Shown here piece after piece: positions 1 to 8,962 of a stretch of 64,000 nucleotides of DNA. The notes below the pieces were generated by a model. The model searched no databases. It worked only from the letters and a program-made list of their open reading frames with translations, and was not told the DNA's origin. How positions within the stretch are numbered: position 1 is the stretch's first letter; each line of letters begins with the position of its first letter. The position numbers were made by a program, and so were the translations under genes. Source of the stretch: Lysobacterales bacterium (GTDB taxonomy: Bacteria > Pseudomonadota > Gammaproteobacteria > Xanthomonadales > SZUA-38); the NCBI GenBank assembly GCA_030065125.1, contig JASJDM010000002.1:62001-126000 (forward strand), written 5' to 3'.

Positions 1-613
1 CTGCTTTTCGGCGGCTGGTGCCGGTCGCCTCGACGCTGATCCCAAGGGCGGCGACCTCGCAGGCGACGGTAAACACGCGCTGATGGTCTGCGCCGCTTGC
101 GTCCAGAACAGAGTACGTTGGCAAATCAAAACCGCGCCCCTGGAGCATCTCCTGCAGTCGTGTCTTTGGATCTTTCAGCTCCGAGGCCGGCGGGAGGGAG
201 TCCAGGCGCTGGTCGAACCACCGCTTTACCAGCCCACGACAGGCTTCAAATCCCCCGTCCAGATACACGGCACCAAGAACAGCCTCGACCGCGTCAGCCA
301 GGATGGAGGCGCGACGGTGCCCGCCGGATTTCTTTTCCCCGGAGCCCAGGCGAACGTGCTGTCCCAGCTCCATTTCGCGGCCGATGTTGGCCAGGGTGCT
401 CTGGTTGACCAGGCGCGCCCGCAGTCGACTGAGGTCACCCTCGGGAATTTCGGGGAATCGTCTGAACAGCTCGTCGGCGATCAGGCAGTTCAGGACACTG
501 TCGCCCAGGAATTCCAGCCGCTCGTTGTTGATCCGACCGACACTGCGGTGGGTCAGGGCCTGCTCCAGCAATTCCGGTGATCCGAACTCGTAGTCGAGTT
601 CGAGTGCTGCCAT
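1..613 (-). CDS. rnc: Ribonuclease III, 3' end cut by window edge
   Basis: Endoribonuclease that cleaves double-stranded RNA in rRNA and mRNA processing. The first 204 codons are present. The family signature ERLEFLGDS lies at residues 31-39, with predicted metal-binding Glu34 and Asp38, and the second acidic pair (Asp107, Glu110) is in DAVEAVLGA. The dsRNA-binding domain begins near residue 148 with DPKTRLQEML and is incomplete. The ATG at 613 overlaps the TGA of the upstream DUF4845 gene (ATGA type), so the pair is probably translationally coupled. The order lepB-DUF4845-rnc is the usual gammaproteobacterial arrangement. The missing C-terminus is an effect of the window edge, not a pseudogene sign. 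Confidence 0.95.
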   Translation of the reverse strand, partial: MAALELDYEFGSPELLEQALTHRSVGRINNERLEFLGDSVLNCLIADELFRRFPEIPEGDLSRLRARLVNQSTLANIGREMELGQHVRLGSGEKKSGGHRRASILADAVEAVLGAVYLDGGFEACRGLVKRWFDQRLDSLPPASELKDPKTRLQEMLQGRGFDLPTYSVLDASGADHQRVFTVACEVAALGISVEATGTSRRKA

Positions 614-981
614 CAGCCGGCTAGTTCGACAGACTTATCAAACTTGGCCACAAAGTCGATGTTGCCGATCAGCGGCTTTCTCACTTCGTACTTGATCTGC
701 AGCGTATAACCGCGGTTGCGGGACACCTTGATGTGTTTCTTGGTCACCGAGTCGACGTAGCTGGTGTAGAAGCGCTTGATCAGCATTTCCTTGATCTGCC
801 CGGCTTCCTGCCGGTTGATTCCCGGCTGGGCCGCCACGTTTTTCATCGCCTGAACCACGGAGTAATACTCCTGGTAGACGGGAAACAGCTTCATGCCGAT
901 GAAGAAGGCGAAGCCGAGTAGTCCAAGGATCAGGATCAGGCTGATCAGGGTTATGCCCTTTTGTCGTTTGATGTTTCTCAT
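613..981 (-). CDS. DUF4845 membrane-anchored protein
   Basis: A 122-residue protein of unknown function. Its N-terminus is pilin-like in look: basic residues MRNIKRQKG are followed by a hydrophobic segment at about residues 10-30 (LISLILILGLLGFAFFIG). The remaining ~90 residues are soluble and presumably periplasmic, ending with a predicted beta-rich stretch (YTLQIKYEVRKPLIGNIDF). This matches the DUF4845 family, typically found between lepB and rnc. An AGGAGA ribosome-binding site precedes the ATG at 981. It is co-directional with lepB 17 bp upstream and overlaps rnc by one base. No enzymatic motif is visible. Confidence 0.8.
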   Translation of the reverse strand: MRNIKRQKGITLISLILILGLLGFAFFIGMKLFPVYQEYYSVVQAMKNVAAQPGINRQEAGQIKEMLIKRFYTSYVDSVTKKHIKVSRNRGYTLQIKYEVRKPLIGNIDFVAKFDKSVELAG

Positions 982-997
982 GCCAATCTCCTAAAGC

Positions 998-1795
998 TCA
1001 ATCGATAACGGTTCCGATCCGCCCCCATCCGGAGGGGCTGAGGTGCATCCAGATCAGGAACGCTTTGCCAACCAGGTTCTCCTCCGGCACGAACCCCCAG
1101 TAGCGGCTGTCCCTGCTGTTGTCCCGGTTGTCGCCGAGAACAAAGTACTCTCCTTCGCCCACCACCCAGCGATTGGTGCTGAGGGGATGATATGCGCCCG
1201 GTGTCACCAGGATCTGGTGTTCGCGTCCCGGCAGCTTTTCAACGCCCTGGAGCTGCTGGTAACGAACGCCGTCGTCAGTGCCCTCGTAAGGACCACCCAG
1301 TTCGGTCTCGACTTTTTCACCATTGACGAACAGGGTTTTGTTTTTGTACTCAATGCGATCCCCCGGAACGCCCACGACCCGCTTGATGTAGTCCAGCGAA
1401 GGGTCATCGGGGTACCGGAAAACCACCACGTCGCCCCGTTCAGGCTGACCCAGCTCCAGGACCTTGGTGTTGAGCACCGGCAGCCGGATCCCATAAGAAA
1501 ATTTGTTGACCAGGATCAGGTCCCCGACCAGTAGCGTGGGCAGCATGGAGCTGGAAGGTATGCGGAACGGCTCGGCCAGGAAAGAGCGAATGATCAGAAC
1601 GATGAGAATGACCGGAAAAAACGAGCGTGAATACTCGACCAGCAGAGGCTCTTTGACCGGCTCATCGGCATTCACCACACCACCGCCGGCGAGTGCCGCG
1701 CGTCGGCGGGGTGCAAACAGCAGGCTGTCCACAGCCCAGATGCCGCCGGTTACGGCAGTCAAAATGACTAAAATTGCTGCAAAATCAAAGTGCAT
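998..1795 (-). CDS. lepB: Signal peptidase I
   Basis: Inner-membrane serine protease that removes signal peptides from Sec and Tat substrates. The 265-residue protein has two N-terminal hydrophobic segments (about residues 5-28 and 59-74), then the catalytic domain in the periplasm. The nucleophile is Ser83 in PSSSMLPTL and the general base is Lys138 in DYIKRVVGVPGD; the conserved GDNRDNSRDSRYWGFVP box is near the C-terminus. It lies 90 bp downstream of lepA on the same strand, the classic lepA-lepB pair. The many signal-peptide-bearing proteins in this window would be its substrates. Confidence 0.96.
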   Translation of the reverse strand: MHFDFAAILVILTAVTGGIWAVDSLLFAPRRRAALAGGGVVNADEPVKEPLLVEYSRSFFPVILIVLIIRSFLAEPFRIPSSSMLPTLLVGDLILVNKFSYGIRLPVLNTKVLELGQPERGDVVVFRYPDDPSLDYIKRVVGVPGDRIEYKNKTLFVNGEKVETELGGPYEGTDDGVRYQQLQGVEKLPGREHQILVTPGAYHPLSTNRWVVGEGEYFVLGDNRDNSRDSRYWGFVPEENLVGKAFLIWMHLSPSGWGRIGTVID

Positions 1796-1885
1796 AGACT
1801 GTTTTTTTTCGCTGGCCGACGGCCAGCCGTGCGTTTTCAGCGCCTCATGATAGTGCGTTGAGGTCGCCGCTCCAAATGACCGGAT

Positions 1886-3691
1886 TCAGCGGTCTTCCAC
1901 CTTCAGAACGGCCAGAAATGCCTCCTGGGGAATCTCCACCTTACCGACCTGCTTCATCCGGCGCTTACCGGCTTTCTGTTTTTCCAGCAGTTTTCGCTTG
2001 CGCGTTACGTCGCCACCATAACATTTGGCCGTCACATTTTTGCGTAACGCCTTCACATTTGAGCGGGCGATGATGTGTGACCCGATGGCCGCCTGTATGG
2101 CTATTTCGAACATCTGTCGCGGAATCAGTTCCCGCATGCGCTCCACCAGATCCCGGCCCCGGCGCTGAGAGAAACTCTGGTGAACGATGACCGACAGCGC
2201 GTCCACCTTTTCCCCGTTGATGAGAATGTCCACCCGCACAAACGGTCCCGCCTGGAATCGCAGGAAATCGTAGTCGAATGAGGCATAACCCCGGCTCACC
2301 GATTTGAGGCGATCGAAGAAATCCAGCACCACTTCACTGAGGGGCAGCTCGTAGGTGATGGACACCTGGGACCCCAGGTACTGAATCTGGCGCTGCACGC
2401 CCCGCTTTTCCTCGCACAGGCCAATAACGGCGCCGACGTAGTCGTGGGGAACCAGGATACTGCCCAGAATGATGGGTTCGCGAATCTCCGCGATTTCATT
2501 GGCCGGCGGGAGCTGGGCCGGGTTGTCCAGCTGCTCCACCTCCCCGCCGGTAGTCTCTACCTCGTACACCACCGTGGGTGCCGTGGTGACCAGCTCGAGG
2601 TTGTACTCCCGCTCCAGCCGCTCCTGGATGATTTCCATGTGCAGCATGCCCAGGAAGCCACAGCGAAAGCCGAATCCCAGGGCTTCGGAGGTTTCGGGCT
2701 CGAACTGCAGCGAGGCATCGTTGAGCTGGAGTTTTTCCAGGGCTTCCCGCAACCCGGCGTAGTCATCCGAATCGGTGGGGAACAATCCCGCAAACACCCG
2801 GGGCTGCACTCGCTGGAACCCCGGCAGAGGTTCATCCGCCGGCGTCCGATCCAGGGTCACGGTATCGCCAACGGGCGCTCCGTTGACGTCTTTCACCGAG
2901 GCGGAAAGAAACCCCACCTCGCCGGCAAACAGCGAGTCACGGGCCAGACTTTTAGGGGTGAATACCCCCAGCCGCTCGACCTGGTAGCTCTGGCCGGTGG
3001 ACATCATCCGGATTTTGTCACCCTTCCGAATGCTGCCGTCCTTGACCCGGATCAGCGACACCACCCCCAGGTAGTTATCAAACCAGGAATCGATGATCAG
3101 CGCCCGCAGGGGTGCGTCCGGATCACCCTGGGGTGCCGGAATGTTGCGGACCAGCGCTTCCAGGATGAGGTCGACCCCCTGGCCGGTCTTGGCGCTGACC
3201 TCAATGGCATCGGTGGCGTCCAGGCCGATCACGTCTTCGATTTCCTGCTGCACCCGTTCGGGCTCCGCCGACGGCAGGTCAATCTTGTTAAGCACCGGCA
3301 GGACTTCCAGCCCCTGCTCCACCGCGGTGTAACAGTTGGCGACGCTCTGGGCCTCCACCCCCTGGGCCGCGTCAACCACCAGCAACGCACCCTCGCAGGC
3401 AGAAAGGGACCGCGACACCTCGTAGGAAAAATCCACGTGGCCGGGTGTGTCGATGAAATTCAGATGGTAGGTCTGCCCATCAGCCGCCCGGTAGTCCAGC
3501 GATACGCTCTGGGCCTTGATGGTAATGCCGCGCTCCCGTTCCAGATCCATGGAATCCAGCACCTGCTGGGCCATTTCCCGGTCGGACAGGCCACCACAGA
3601 CCTGGATAAAACGATCGGCCAGGGTGGACTTGCCGTGGTCTACGTGGGCAATGATTGAGAAGTTTCTGATGTATTTCTGGTCGCGGGACAT
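1886..3691 (-). CDS. lepA: Elongation factor 4 (LepA), ribosome back-translocase GTPase
   Basis: Translational GTPase acting on ribosomes. The N-terminal G domain has G1 AHVDHGKST, a G3 DTPGHVDF and G4 NKID. EF-G-like domains follow, then the LepA-specific C-terminal domain with conserved [14 protein letters not shown] start at the ATG at 3691, giving [23 protein letters not shown] (601 aa), the usual family N-terminus. An in-frame TTG nine bases upstream would add only three residues. The gene is co-directional with rseC upstream and lepB downstream. Length is normal and no key residue is missing. Confidence 0.97.
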   Translation of the reverse strand: MSRDQKYIRNFSIIAHVDHGKSTLADRFIQVCGGLSDREMAQQVLDSMDLERERGITIKAQSVSLDYRAADGQTYHLNFIDTPGHVDFSYEVSRSLSACEGALLVVDAAQGVEAQSVANCYTAVEQGLEVLPVLNKIDLPSAEPERVQQEIEDVIGLDATDAIEVSAKTGQGVDLILEALVRNIPAPQGDPDAPLRALIIDSWFDNYLGVVSLIRVKDGSIRKGDKIRMMSTGQSYQVERLGVFTPKSLARDSLFAGEVGFLSASVKDVNGAPVGDTVTLDRTPADEPLPGFQRVQPRVFAGLFPTDSDDYAGLREALEKLQLNDASLQFEPETSEALGFGFRCGFLGMLHMEIIQERLEREYNLELVTTAPTVVYEVETTGGEVEQLDNPAQLPPANEIAEIREPIILGSILVPHDYVGAVIGLCEEKRGVQRQIQYLGSQVSITYELPLSEVVLDFFDRLKSVSRGYASFDYDFLRFQAGPFVRVDILINGEKVDALSVIVHQSFSQRRGRDLVERMRELIPRQMFEIAIQAAIGSHIIARSNVKALRKNVTAKCYGGDVTRKRKLLEKQKAGKRRMKQVGKVEIPQEAFLAVLKVEDR

Positions 3692-3789
3692 GGCAAACAA
3701 AAAGCCACCAACCTCGAAGGGTGATGGCCTGTGGGTAGTCAGCAGCGAAGTTTACTTGATCAATGGGTTCAAATGTAGCCGCGAATTGG

Positions 3790-4215
3790 TCATTCGGTCC
3801 GTTTGGGGCAGCCGGTCGTGGACAGGTAGCCGGTGTGGCCGGCAATTCGCGAACCGATCCAGCCCCCTGCCAGCAGACCGGAGACGCCGCCGGCGGCCGC
3901 CAGCGCCTCACCACCCAGTGAACCCAGCGCGATCCCCGCCAGTATTCCCAGCAGCGGCAAACCGTAGACCACCAGAGACAGCCTGGCCACTTCCGCTTCG
4001 GCCATTTCAATTTCTATCCAATCGCCCACGCGCCAGTGAGACTCCGCCTGCAGCCACAGTGATCGCGGCCGGCGCTGATTCAGCCAGGCCGAGAAAATGC
4101 CGCCACCGCAGCCCCTGCCCTCGGCGCAGGCCACGCATTCCGGTGCCTGGAATTCCGCCTGGGCCCGGCCGTTGCGCAGCGCGACAATCCGGCCGCGCTG
4201 ACGATTCGGGCTCAC
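3790..4215 (-). CDS. rseC: SoxR-reducing / sigma-E regulatory protein RseC family
   Basis: A 141-residue inner-membrane protein of the RseC/MucC family. It has the N-terminal cysteine-containing domain (CVACAEGRGCGGG, residues ~28-40) typical of the family and two hydrophobic segments in residues ~80-125. RseC homologues modulate the sigma-E system and the reducing system for SoxR. It starts at GTG 4215, whose last bases overlap the rseB stop (GTGA), so it is likely coupled to rseB. The family call is firm; its precise role here is not known. Confidence 0.85.
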   Translation of the reverse strand: MSPNRQRGRIVALRNGRAQAEFQAPECVACAEGRGCGGGIFSAWLNQRRPRSLWLQAESHWRVGDWIEIEMAEAEVARLSLVVYGLPLLGILAGIALGSLGGEALAAAGGVSGLLAGGWIGSRIAGHTGYLSTTGCPKRTE

Positions 4216-5243
4216 TGGGACACCGCGGCTTTCTGCCGCACTGAATTGACCATCATTTTCACCGTGTCCGCGGGCACTTCGCCCACCGCGGTGATGGAGA
4301 CGTCGTCCCGGGTGTGGCCGAACATATTGACCGCCCCCATGCGGGACGCCCCGGTCAATGCTTCACCGTCGCCGCCGGCCCGCTCAACGTACACGGAAAC
4401 CGAAGCCAGCCCATCGGTGAAAACCATGTGCTCCATGGACCGCTGGTCGCCATAGCGGTGGCTGGTCAATTGAAAGCCAGCCGGCAGTTTGCCCACGCTC
4501 CACTGGGACTTCAGCGGCTCGTCGGTGGTCTGGGTGGCATTGGGCATCTCCACCTGCACGAAGCCGTCGCCGGGCACGTCCGGCAGAAGATCGCGATCAC
4601 GGATGGTGGCGCCGATTTCGATCTCGGTGAACATCAGTTGCTCGAGCGGCCGGCCGGTTCCGTCCTGGAGCATGGATTTGAGCAGCATGCCGGTATTGGG
4701 TTCCAGCCAGAGCTTGTATCCGTAGCGGAACTCGTCCCGCGGCGAGATGACAATCACCTTGGCGTCCATCTGGGCAATACGGTCGGTGCCGGCAAACTTG
4801 AATGAGTACTGGCCCGAGGTCAGTCCCGAAGCGTCGCTGGCGATAGCGGGAAAAAGCCGCTCGGCAATCCGGGTATCAACCAGGATGGACTGACTGTCTG
4901 GAAAGATACAGCGAACGGTGTCGTTGTCGCGCAGCACCTCCCTGGGTGAGCCATTCAGTGCGACCAGTCGCTCTCGCATGCCGCTCTCGTCGACCCGGCG
5001 CAGAATCTTCAACGCATCCACCCTGGCGTCACGCACGTAGATCAGCGTGCCGCGATAGGTCAGATTGTTCACCGCGACCGCCATCCGGTCCAGCCATGAC
5101 TGGACCGAAGCCAGATCCTCTTCAGCCGCCGCTGCTGAGGTCACAAGGGAAAAGGCAAGGGCGACGGCGGCCAGTAGGCCTGTCAGGTGCCGGCGTGTCG
5201 ATCGCCGGACCCGGCTGTCAGCGCGGCGAAACCGCCTGCTCAT
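4212..5243 (-). CDS. rseB: Periplasmic sigma-E regulator RseB/MucB
   Basis: Periplasmic lipid/lipoprotein-sensing regulator that shields anti-sigma factor RseA from DegS cleavage. From ATG 5243 the protein is 343 aa. A signal peptide follows a basic start (MSRRFRRADSRVRRSTRRH, then LTGLLAAVALAFSLVTSAAAA). The body has the MucB/RseB N-terminal LolA-like fold (SVQSWLDRMAVAVNNLTYRG) and the C-terminal domain (KLPAGFQLTSHRYGD; FTDGLASVSVYVE). The frame is open further upstream, but that stretch lies inside rseA and lacks a signal peptide, so I reject the longer start. It overlaps the end of rseA by 26 bp. Confidence 0.92.
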   Translation of the reverse strand: MSRRFRRADSRVRRSTRRHLTGLLAAVALAFSLVTSAAAAEEDLASVQSWLDRMAVAVNNLTYRGTLIYVRDARVDALKILRRVDESGMRERLVALNGSPREVLRDNDTVRCIFPDSQSILVDTRIAERLFPAIASDASGLTSGQYSFKFAGTDRIAQMDAKVIVISPRDEFRYGYKLWLEPNTGMLLKSMLQDGTGRPLEQLMFTEIEIGATIRDRDLLPDVPGDGFVQVEMPNATQTTDEPLKSQWSVGKLPAGFQLTSHRYGDQRSMEHMVFTDGLASVSVYVERAGGDGEALTGASRMGAVNMFGHTRDDVSITAVGEVPADTVKMMVNSVRQKAAVSQ

Positions 5244-5835
5244 CGCTTTCGGTGTCCTGGTTTTCTGTTTCCACCTGCTGCCGCTGAACGCCCTGACTGA
5301 CAAAAAACACGTAGGGAACAGGGCGTCCCGGGGCCGTGGCCTGGGTATGCTGGAACAGCAGCCGCTGCATGCGCGCGTTGATGCGCTGCTGCCCCATGTC
5401 AGCCGATGCGGGCATGGTCGCCTGACTGAATGTTGGCCCGCCCATACCGTCGTCAACCGTCGTCGCCAGGGTCGCCGGCGCGGGCGCCGGGCCCTGCTGC
5501 CCCTCGACCCAGTAAAGGAATGCGCCCGCACCTACCGCGGCGGCAACGGCCATGCCCACGGCGGGTTTCAGCCAGGTGTCCACCAGCTTTGTTGGTCGGG
5601 GTACGGCGGTTTCCTTGTCAATGGCCCGGGACACGCTCTCTGCGAATCCGCTGAGGCCGCCTGCTCCAGCACCCGGGTGCTGGCCGCGCATCACGGATCG
5701 AACGAGGTGATAACGCTCCCATTTGTGGGCCAGCGCCTGGTCGTTCTGCAGCCGTCGAATCATGAACTTTGATTCGGAGCGGCTCAGTTCCCCGTCCACC
5801 AGACAGCAGAGGTCTTTAGAACTCTTTTCCGTCAT
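5218..5835 (-). CDS. rseA: Anti-sigma-E factor RseA/MucA
   Basis: Single-pass inner-membrane anti-sigma factor. Residues 1-85 form the cytoplasmic sigma-binding domain (SLVDGELS-like CCLVDGELSRSES; WERYHLVRSVMRG). A membrane segment follows at about residues 90-108 (LKPAVGMAVAAAVGAGAFLYW). The periplasmic tail of about 95 residues is Gln-, Ala- and Pro-rich and should contain the RseB-binding site. It starts 8 bp after the rpoE stop codon, so it is probably co-transcribed with rpoE and controlled by sigma-E itself. The 205-aa length is within the family range. Confidence 0.92.
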   Translation of the reverse strand: MTEKSSKDLCCLVDGELSRSESKFMIRRLQNDQALAHKWERYHLVRSVMRGQHPGAGAGGLSGFAESVSRAIDKETAVPRPTKLVDTWLKPAVGMAVAAAVGAGAFLYWVEGQQGPAPAPATLATTVDDGMGGPTFSQATMPASADMGQQRINARMQRLLFQHTQATAPGRPVPYVFFVSQGVQRQQVETENQDTESDEQAVSPR

Positions 5836-5842
5836 GGGATTC

Positions 5843-6430
5843 CTAATCCTCTTTTTCGTTGATCAATGGTCGCAGTCTGTTGTCGATAGCCTCGCGCGCC
5901 CGGAATATTCGTGAACGCACAGTTCCAATCGGACAATCCATGGTGGCCGCGATCTCCTCGTAGCTCAGTCCTTCCATCTCCCTGAGCGTGATTGCCGTTT
6001 TCAGATCCTCCGGCAAATCGTCGATGGCGGCATACACCGTCTCCTCGATCTCGTCCTTGAGCAGCTCTTTCTCCGGCGTGTCCTGGTCCTTTAGTCTCGT
6101 ATTGACGTCGAATTGTTCCGCATCCTGGGCTTCGATATCCGTCGGAGGCGGTCGTCGACTCTGAGCCACCAGGTGGTTCTTTGCCGTATTGATGGCGATG
6201 CGGTACAGCCACGTGTAAAACGCCGCGTCTCCCCGGAACCGACCGATGGCCCGGTAGGCCTTGATAAACGCCTCCTGAGCCACGTCGTAGGTTTCCGCAG
6301 GATCGTTGATGTAGCGGGAGACAAGATTCACGATCTTGTGCTGGTACTTGAGCACCAGCAGATCGAATGCGCGCTTGTCACCCTGCTGCACCCGCTCAAC
6401 CAACGCTTTGTCGACCTGCTTTTCGCTCAT
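5843..6430 (-). CDS. rpoE: Extracytoplasmic stress sigma factor RpoE (AlgU/SigmaE)
   Basis: ECF sigma factor for envelope stress. Region 2 (QQGDKRAFDLLVLKYQHKI; AQEAFIKAYRAIGRFRG; WLYRIAINTAKNHL) and region 4 (LPEDLKTAITLREMEGLSYEEIA; GTVRSRIFRAREAID) are both intact. ATG 6430 is chosen because an AAGGAG ribosome-binding site lies 9 bp upstream; an in-frame TTG at 6439 would sit directly behind that site. The product is 195 aa. It heads the rpoE-rseA-rseB-rseC group. Unlike the Pseudomonas algU locus there is no DegP/MucD protease gene between rseC and lepA. Confidence 0.96.
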   Translation of the reverse strand: MSEKQVDKALVERVQQGDKRAFDLLVLKYQHKIVNLVSRYINDPAETYDVAQEAFIKAYRAIGRFRGDAAFYTWLYRIAINTAKNHLVAQSRRPPPTDIEAQDAEQFDVNTRLKDQDTPEKELLKDEIEETVYAAIDDLPEDLKTAITLREMEGLSYEEIAATMDCPIGTVRSRIFRAREAIDNRLRPLINEKED

Positions 6431-6538
6431 CCCGGCCAACTCCTTGTACCCGGCCGGCGCCTCAGGTCAACCCGAAACATGTAGCTGTCGGGACCGGCTT
6501 GAATAAAACCGTTTCCCGGCAGTTCAGCTTCCATCAGA

Positions 6539-6565
6539 TCTGACCCTGGCCCGCCGCATTAGTTC
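6539..6565 (-). promoter_or_regulatory. Candidate sigma-E autoregulatory promoter of rpoE
   Basis: On the minus strand about 110 bp before the rpoE start, GAACTA (plus 6560-6565) is followed after 16 bp by TCAGA (plus 6539-6543). This resembles the GAACTT-N16/17-TCTGA pattern of RpoE/AlgU promoters, which commonly autoregulate. Assigned by eye; the -10 is imperfect. Confidence 0.4.
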
Positions 6566-6710
6566 GACTTTTTTTACCTGGCGCGGTGTTTGATCAACCG
6601 CTGCCCGCCGTCGCCCGGTGCGCACGATATCACGGGCGCTGCCGGCGGGTCACCCGAACCCGCGGGCGCCGGCTGTTGCCACGCCGTCCGGGACCGCTAA
6701 ACTGCGCCCC

Positions 6711-8093
6711 ATGAGACTGCGTGCAGGCCAGAAGATTCCTTCGCTGCTGACCGGATTGCTGCTGCTGGTCGCCTGCACTCCGGCGCCCAGACCCGACCTG
6801 GTGAAACTGTACGGCGTGACCCGCCAGGCCACGGACCAGCCGCCGGTAATCCTGGTCCACGGCATTCTCGGGTCCAGGATTCGCAGCCGCGGCGAAGGCG
6901 ACGAGCTGTGGGTGGGTCGCCTCAGCAAAATCCTGTTCAGCGACTACGAGGATCTGGCACTTTCCATCGACCCGGTGACCCTGGATCCGGTGACGCCGGA
7001 TTCCGAGGCGTTCGCCATCACCGACCAGGCCGCCGGCACTGATTTCTACGGGCGCATCATCGAGACCCTGGAATCCGCTGGTGGCTACCGACCGGGGGTT
7101 CCGGGTACGCCTGCCCGGGCAGGGGAACGCCGGTACTATGTGTTTGTCTACGACTGGCGCCAGGACAATGTCCGCAGCGCCGCGGCGCTGGACGCCTATA
7201 TAGACCACATCCGGGGCGATTACGGTGACCCCCGCCTGAAGGTGGATATCGTGGCTCACAGCATGGGCGGCCTGCTGACGCGCTACTACCTCCGCTACGG
7301 CAGCGAGGATGTGCTGAACGACAACCGGCTGCAGCCCAACCTCTGGGGTCGGGATCGGGTCCGGCGAGTCATTCTCCTGGGCACACCCAATCTTGGGTCG
7401 GTCAATTCCGTGCGGGGGTTTATCGAGGGCGTGAAAGTCGGGCTGGGCCGCATTCCCACCGAGGTGCTGGCCACCATGCCCAGCGTTTACCAGTTATTCC
7501 CGCATCCCAAAGGTGGCGACTGGATCGCCACGGCAGAGGGAAAGCCGCTGGACCGGGACGTATTCTCGGCACGGATCTGGCGGCGATTCGGCTGGTCGGT
7601 GTACAGCCCGGAGGTCCGTCAGCGCATCCGTAAGCGGTTTGACAGCGAATCCGAAGCAGACGCGTACCTGGGCCTGCTCACCCGCTACTTTGAGCGGCAC
7701 ATCGAACGGGCCCGGCGCTTTGTCTGGTCACTGACGGTCAGGCTGGAGGAAACCCCATGGCAACTGATCGTGCTGGGCGGCGACTGCGAGCTGACCCCCA
7801 GGACCATCGTGGTCGAGGAGGTTGACGGCAAATCCATGGTGCGGCTGCGTCCCGAGGAGATTGCCAGTCCGGTGCCCGGGGTGGACTATGAAACGATGAT
7901 GCTGGAACCCGGGGATGGCACGGTCACCAAGTCATCTCTGCTGGCTAGAAACTCACTGGACCCGACTGTGCCCCGGCACGAATACGTCTTCTTTCCGCTG
8001 GATTTTGCCTTCTTCATCTGCGAATCCCACGACCAGTTGACCGGCAATATGACCTTCCAGGACAACCTGCTGCACATCCTGCTCAGCCGCTGA
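6711..8093 (+). CDS. LCAT-like alpha/beta-hydrolase lipoprotein (lipase/acyltransferase)
   Basis: A 460-residue predicted lipoprotein. The signal peptide LLTGLLLLVACTPAP has a lipobox with Cys near residue 22, so it is probably anchored in the outer or inner membrane. The hydrolase body has the oxyanion region VILVHGILGSRI and the nucleophile elbow AHSMGGLLTRYYL. A late His is present in ESHDQLTGN. The VHGILGS plus AHSMGG combination matches the lecithin:cholesterol acyltransferase-like family. ATG 6711 is chosen because it gives an immediate lipoprotein signal; upstream in-frame sequence is Pro/Arg-rich. It is divergent from rpoE with a ~280-bp intergenic region. The true substrate (phospholipid, wax ester or other) cannot be told. 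Confidence 0.75.
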   Translation: MRLRAGQKIPSLLTGLLLLVACTPAPRPDLVKLYGVTRQATDQPPVILVHGILGSRIRSRGEGDELWVGRLSKILFSDYEDLALSIDPVTLDPVTPDSEAFAITDQAAGTDFYGRIIETLESAGGYRPGVPGTPARAGERRYYVFVYDWRQDNVRSAAALDAYIDHIRGDYGDPRLKVDIVAHSMGGLLTRYYLRYGSEDVLNDNRLQPNLWGRDRVRRVILLGTPNLGSVNSVRGFIEGVKVGLGRIPTEVLATMPSVYQLFPHPKGGDWIATAEGKPLDRDVFSARIWRRFGWSVYSPEVRQRIRKRFDSESEADAYLGLLTRYFERHIERARRFVWSLTVRLEETPWQLIVLGGDCELTPRTIVVEEVDGKSMVRLRPEEIASPVPGVDYETMMLEPGDGTVTKSSLLARNSLDPTVPRHEYVFFPLDFAFFICESHDQLTGNMTFQDNLLHILLSR

Positions 8094-8235
8094 ATTAAAA
8101 CAGCAGCTCAGAAAGCCTTCGTAACCTCAGGAAAAACTGGTTTTTTTTCTTCGCATTACCGGCACGGGGCGGTTTCCTCGGCGGGCGAAGTCCCTTACAA
8201 TTGCGCGCAGGGAGTAGACAGACAGGAATCAGCCT

Positions 8236-8934
8236 TTGCACATCGCATTTCTGGAAGACGACCACGACCAGGCTGAGGTCGTTAAGGTCTGGATAGAGGA
8301 CGCCGGTCACGACGTCGCCTGGTTTGACCGGGGATCAGACATGATCAACGCCATTCGCAGTGATCGGTTTGACATGGTATTGCTGGATTGGCAGGTGCCC
8401 GAACTGGATGGGTTTTCGGTATTGCGCTGGATACGTCAGAACGTGGACGAGCAGCTGCCGGTGATCTTTCTGACCCAGCGGGACGCTGAAGAAGACGTGG
8501 TCAAGGCCCTGGAGAGTGGTGCCGACGACTATCTGACCAAGCCACTGAGCCCGCCCATCACCCTGGCCCGCATCGAGGCCGTGGCCCGGCGCAGCGGCAT
8601 CGAGTCAGGGGCGCCCGACACCCACAACACCATCGGGCCCATCGAATACGACACCGACCGGGAATCCATGACGCTCAACGGCGAGCTTGTATCGCTGACC
8701 CGGCGCGAGTTTGCCCTGGCGGTATACCTGATGCGAAACCTGGGGCGGATCATTCCCAGGGAAGTTCTGCTCAAGGAGATCTGGGGCCTGAATGCCCAGG
8801 TCGTCACCCGGACCCTCGACACCCACATCAGCCGGCTGCGCAAGAAGCTGCAGTTGAATGAGGAGGCCGGCTGGAGTCTGAAAAGTATCTATCATCACGG
8901 CTATCGGCTCGAGCGGTTAGACGCCGAAAGCTGA
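8236..8934 (+). CDS. OmpR-family two-component response regulator
   Basis: A 232-residue regulator. The receiver domain (residues 1-118) has acidic residues Asp8/Asp9, phospho-acceptor Asp51 (MVLLDWQVPELDG), Thr80 and Lys102 (YLTKPLSPP). The C-terminal winged helix (about 133-230) has LTRREFALAVYLMRNLGRII and VTRTLDTHISRLRKKL. Start is TTG 8236, preceded by AGGAA; the N-terminus MHIAFLEDD begins the receiver with no room for an earlier start. It is the first gene of a co-directional set with a GTPase, hybrid kinase and HPt, so it is a likely phosphorelay output. The inter-gene gap to the GTPase is 28 bp. Confidence 0.93.
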   Translation: MHIAFLEDDHDQAEVVKVWIEDAGHDVAWFDRGSDMINAIRSDRFDMVLLDWQVPELDGFSVLRWIRQNVDEQLPVIFLTQRDAEEDVVKALESGADDYLTKPLSPPITLARIEAVARRSGIESGAPDTHNTIGPIEYDTDRESMTLNGELVSLTRREFALAVYLMRNLGRIIPREVLLKEIWGLNAQVVTRTLDTHISRLRKKLQLNEEAGWSLKSIYHHGYRLERLDAES

Positions 8935-8962
8935 AAAACCCGCGGAGAACGGGTGGAAGGCG

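Noticed and set aside
2444..3658. A 404-codon plus-strand open frame
   Set aside because: Antisense to lepA, with no recognisable domain.
5244..5531. Longer N-terminus for RseB
   Set aside because: The additional open frame lies inside rseA and would put the signal peptide 97 residues into the chain.
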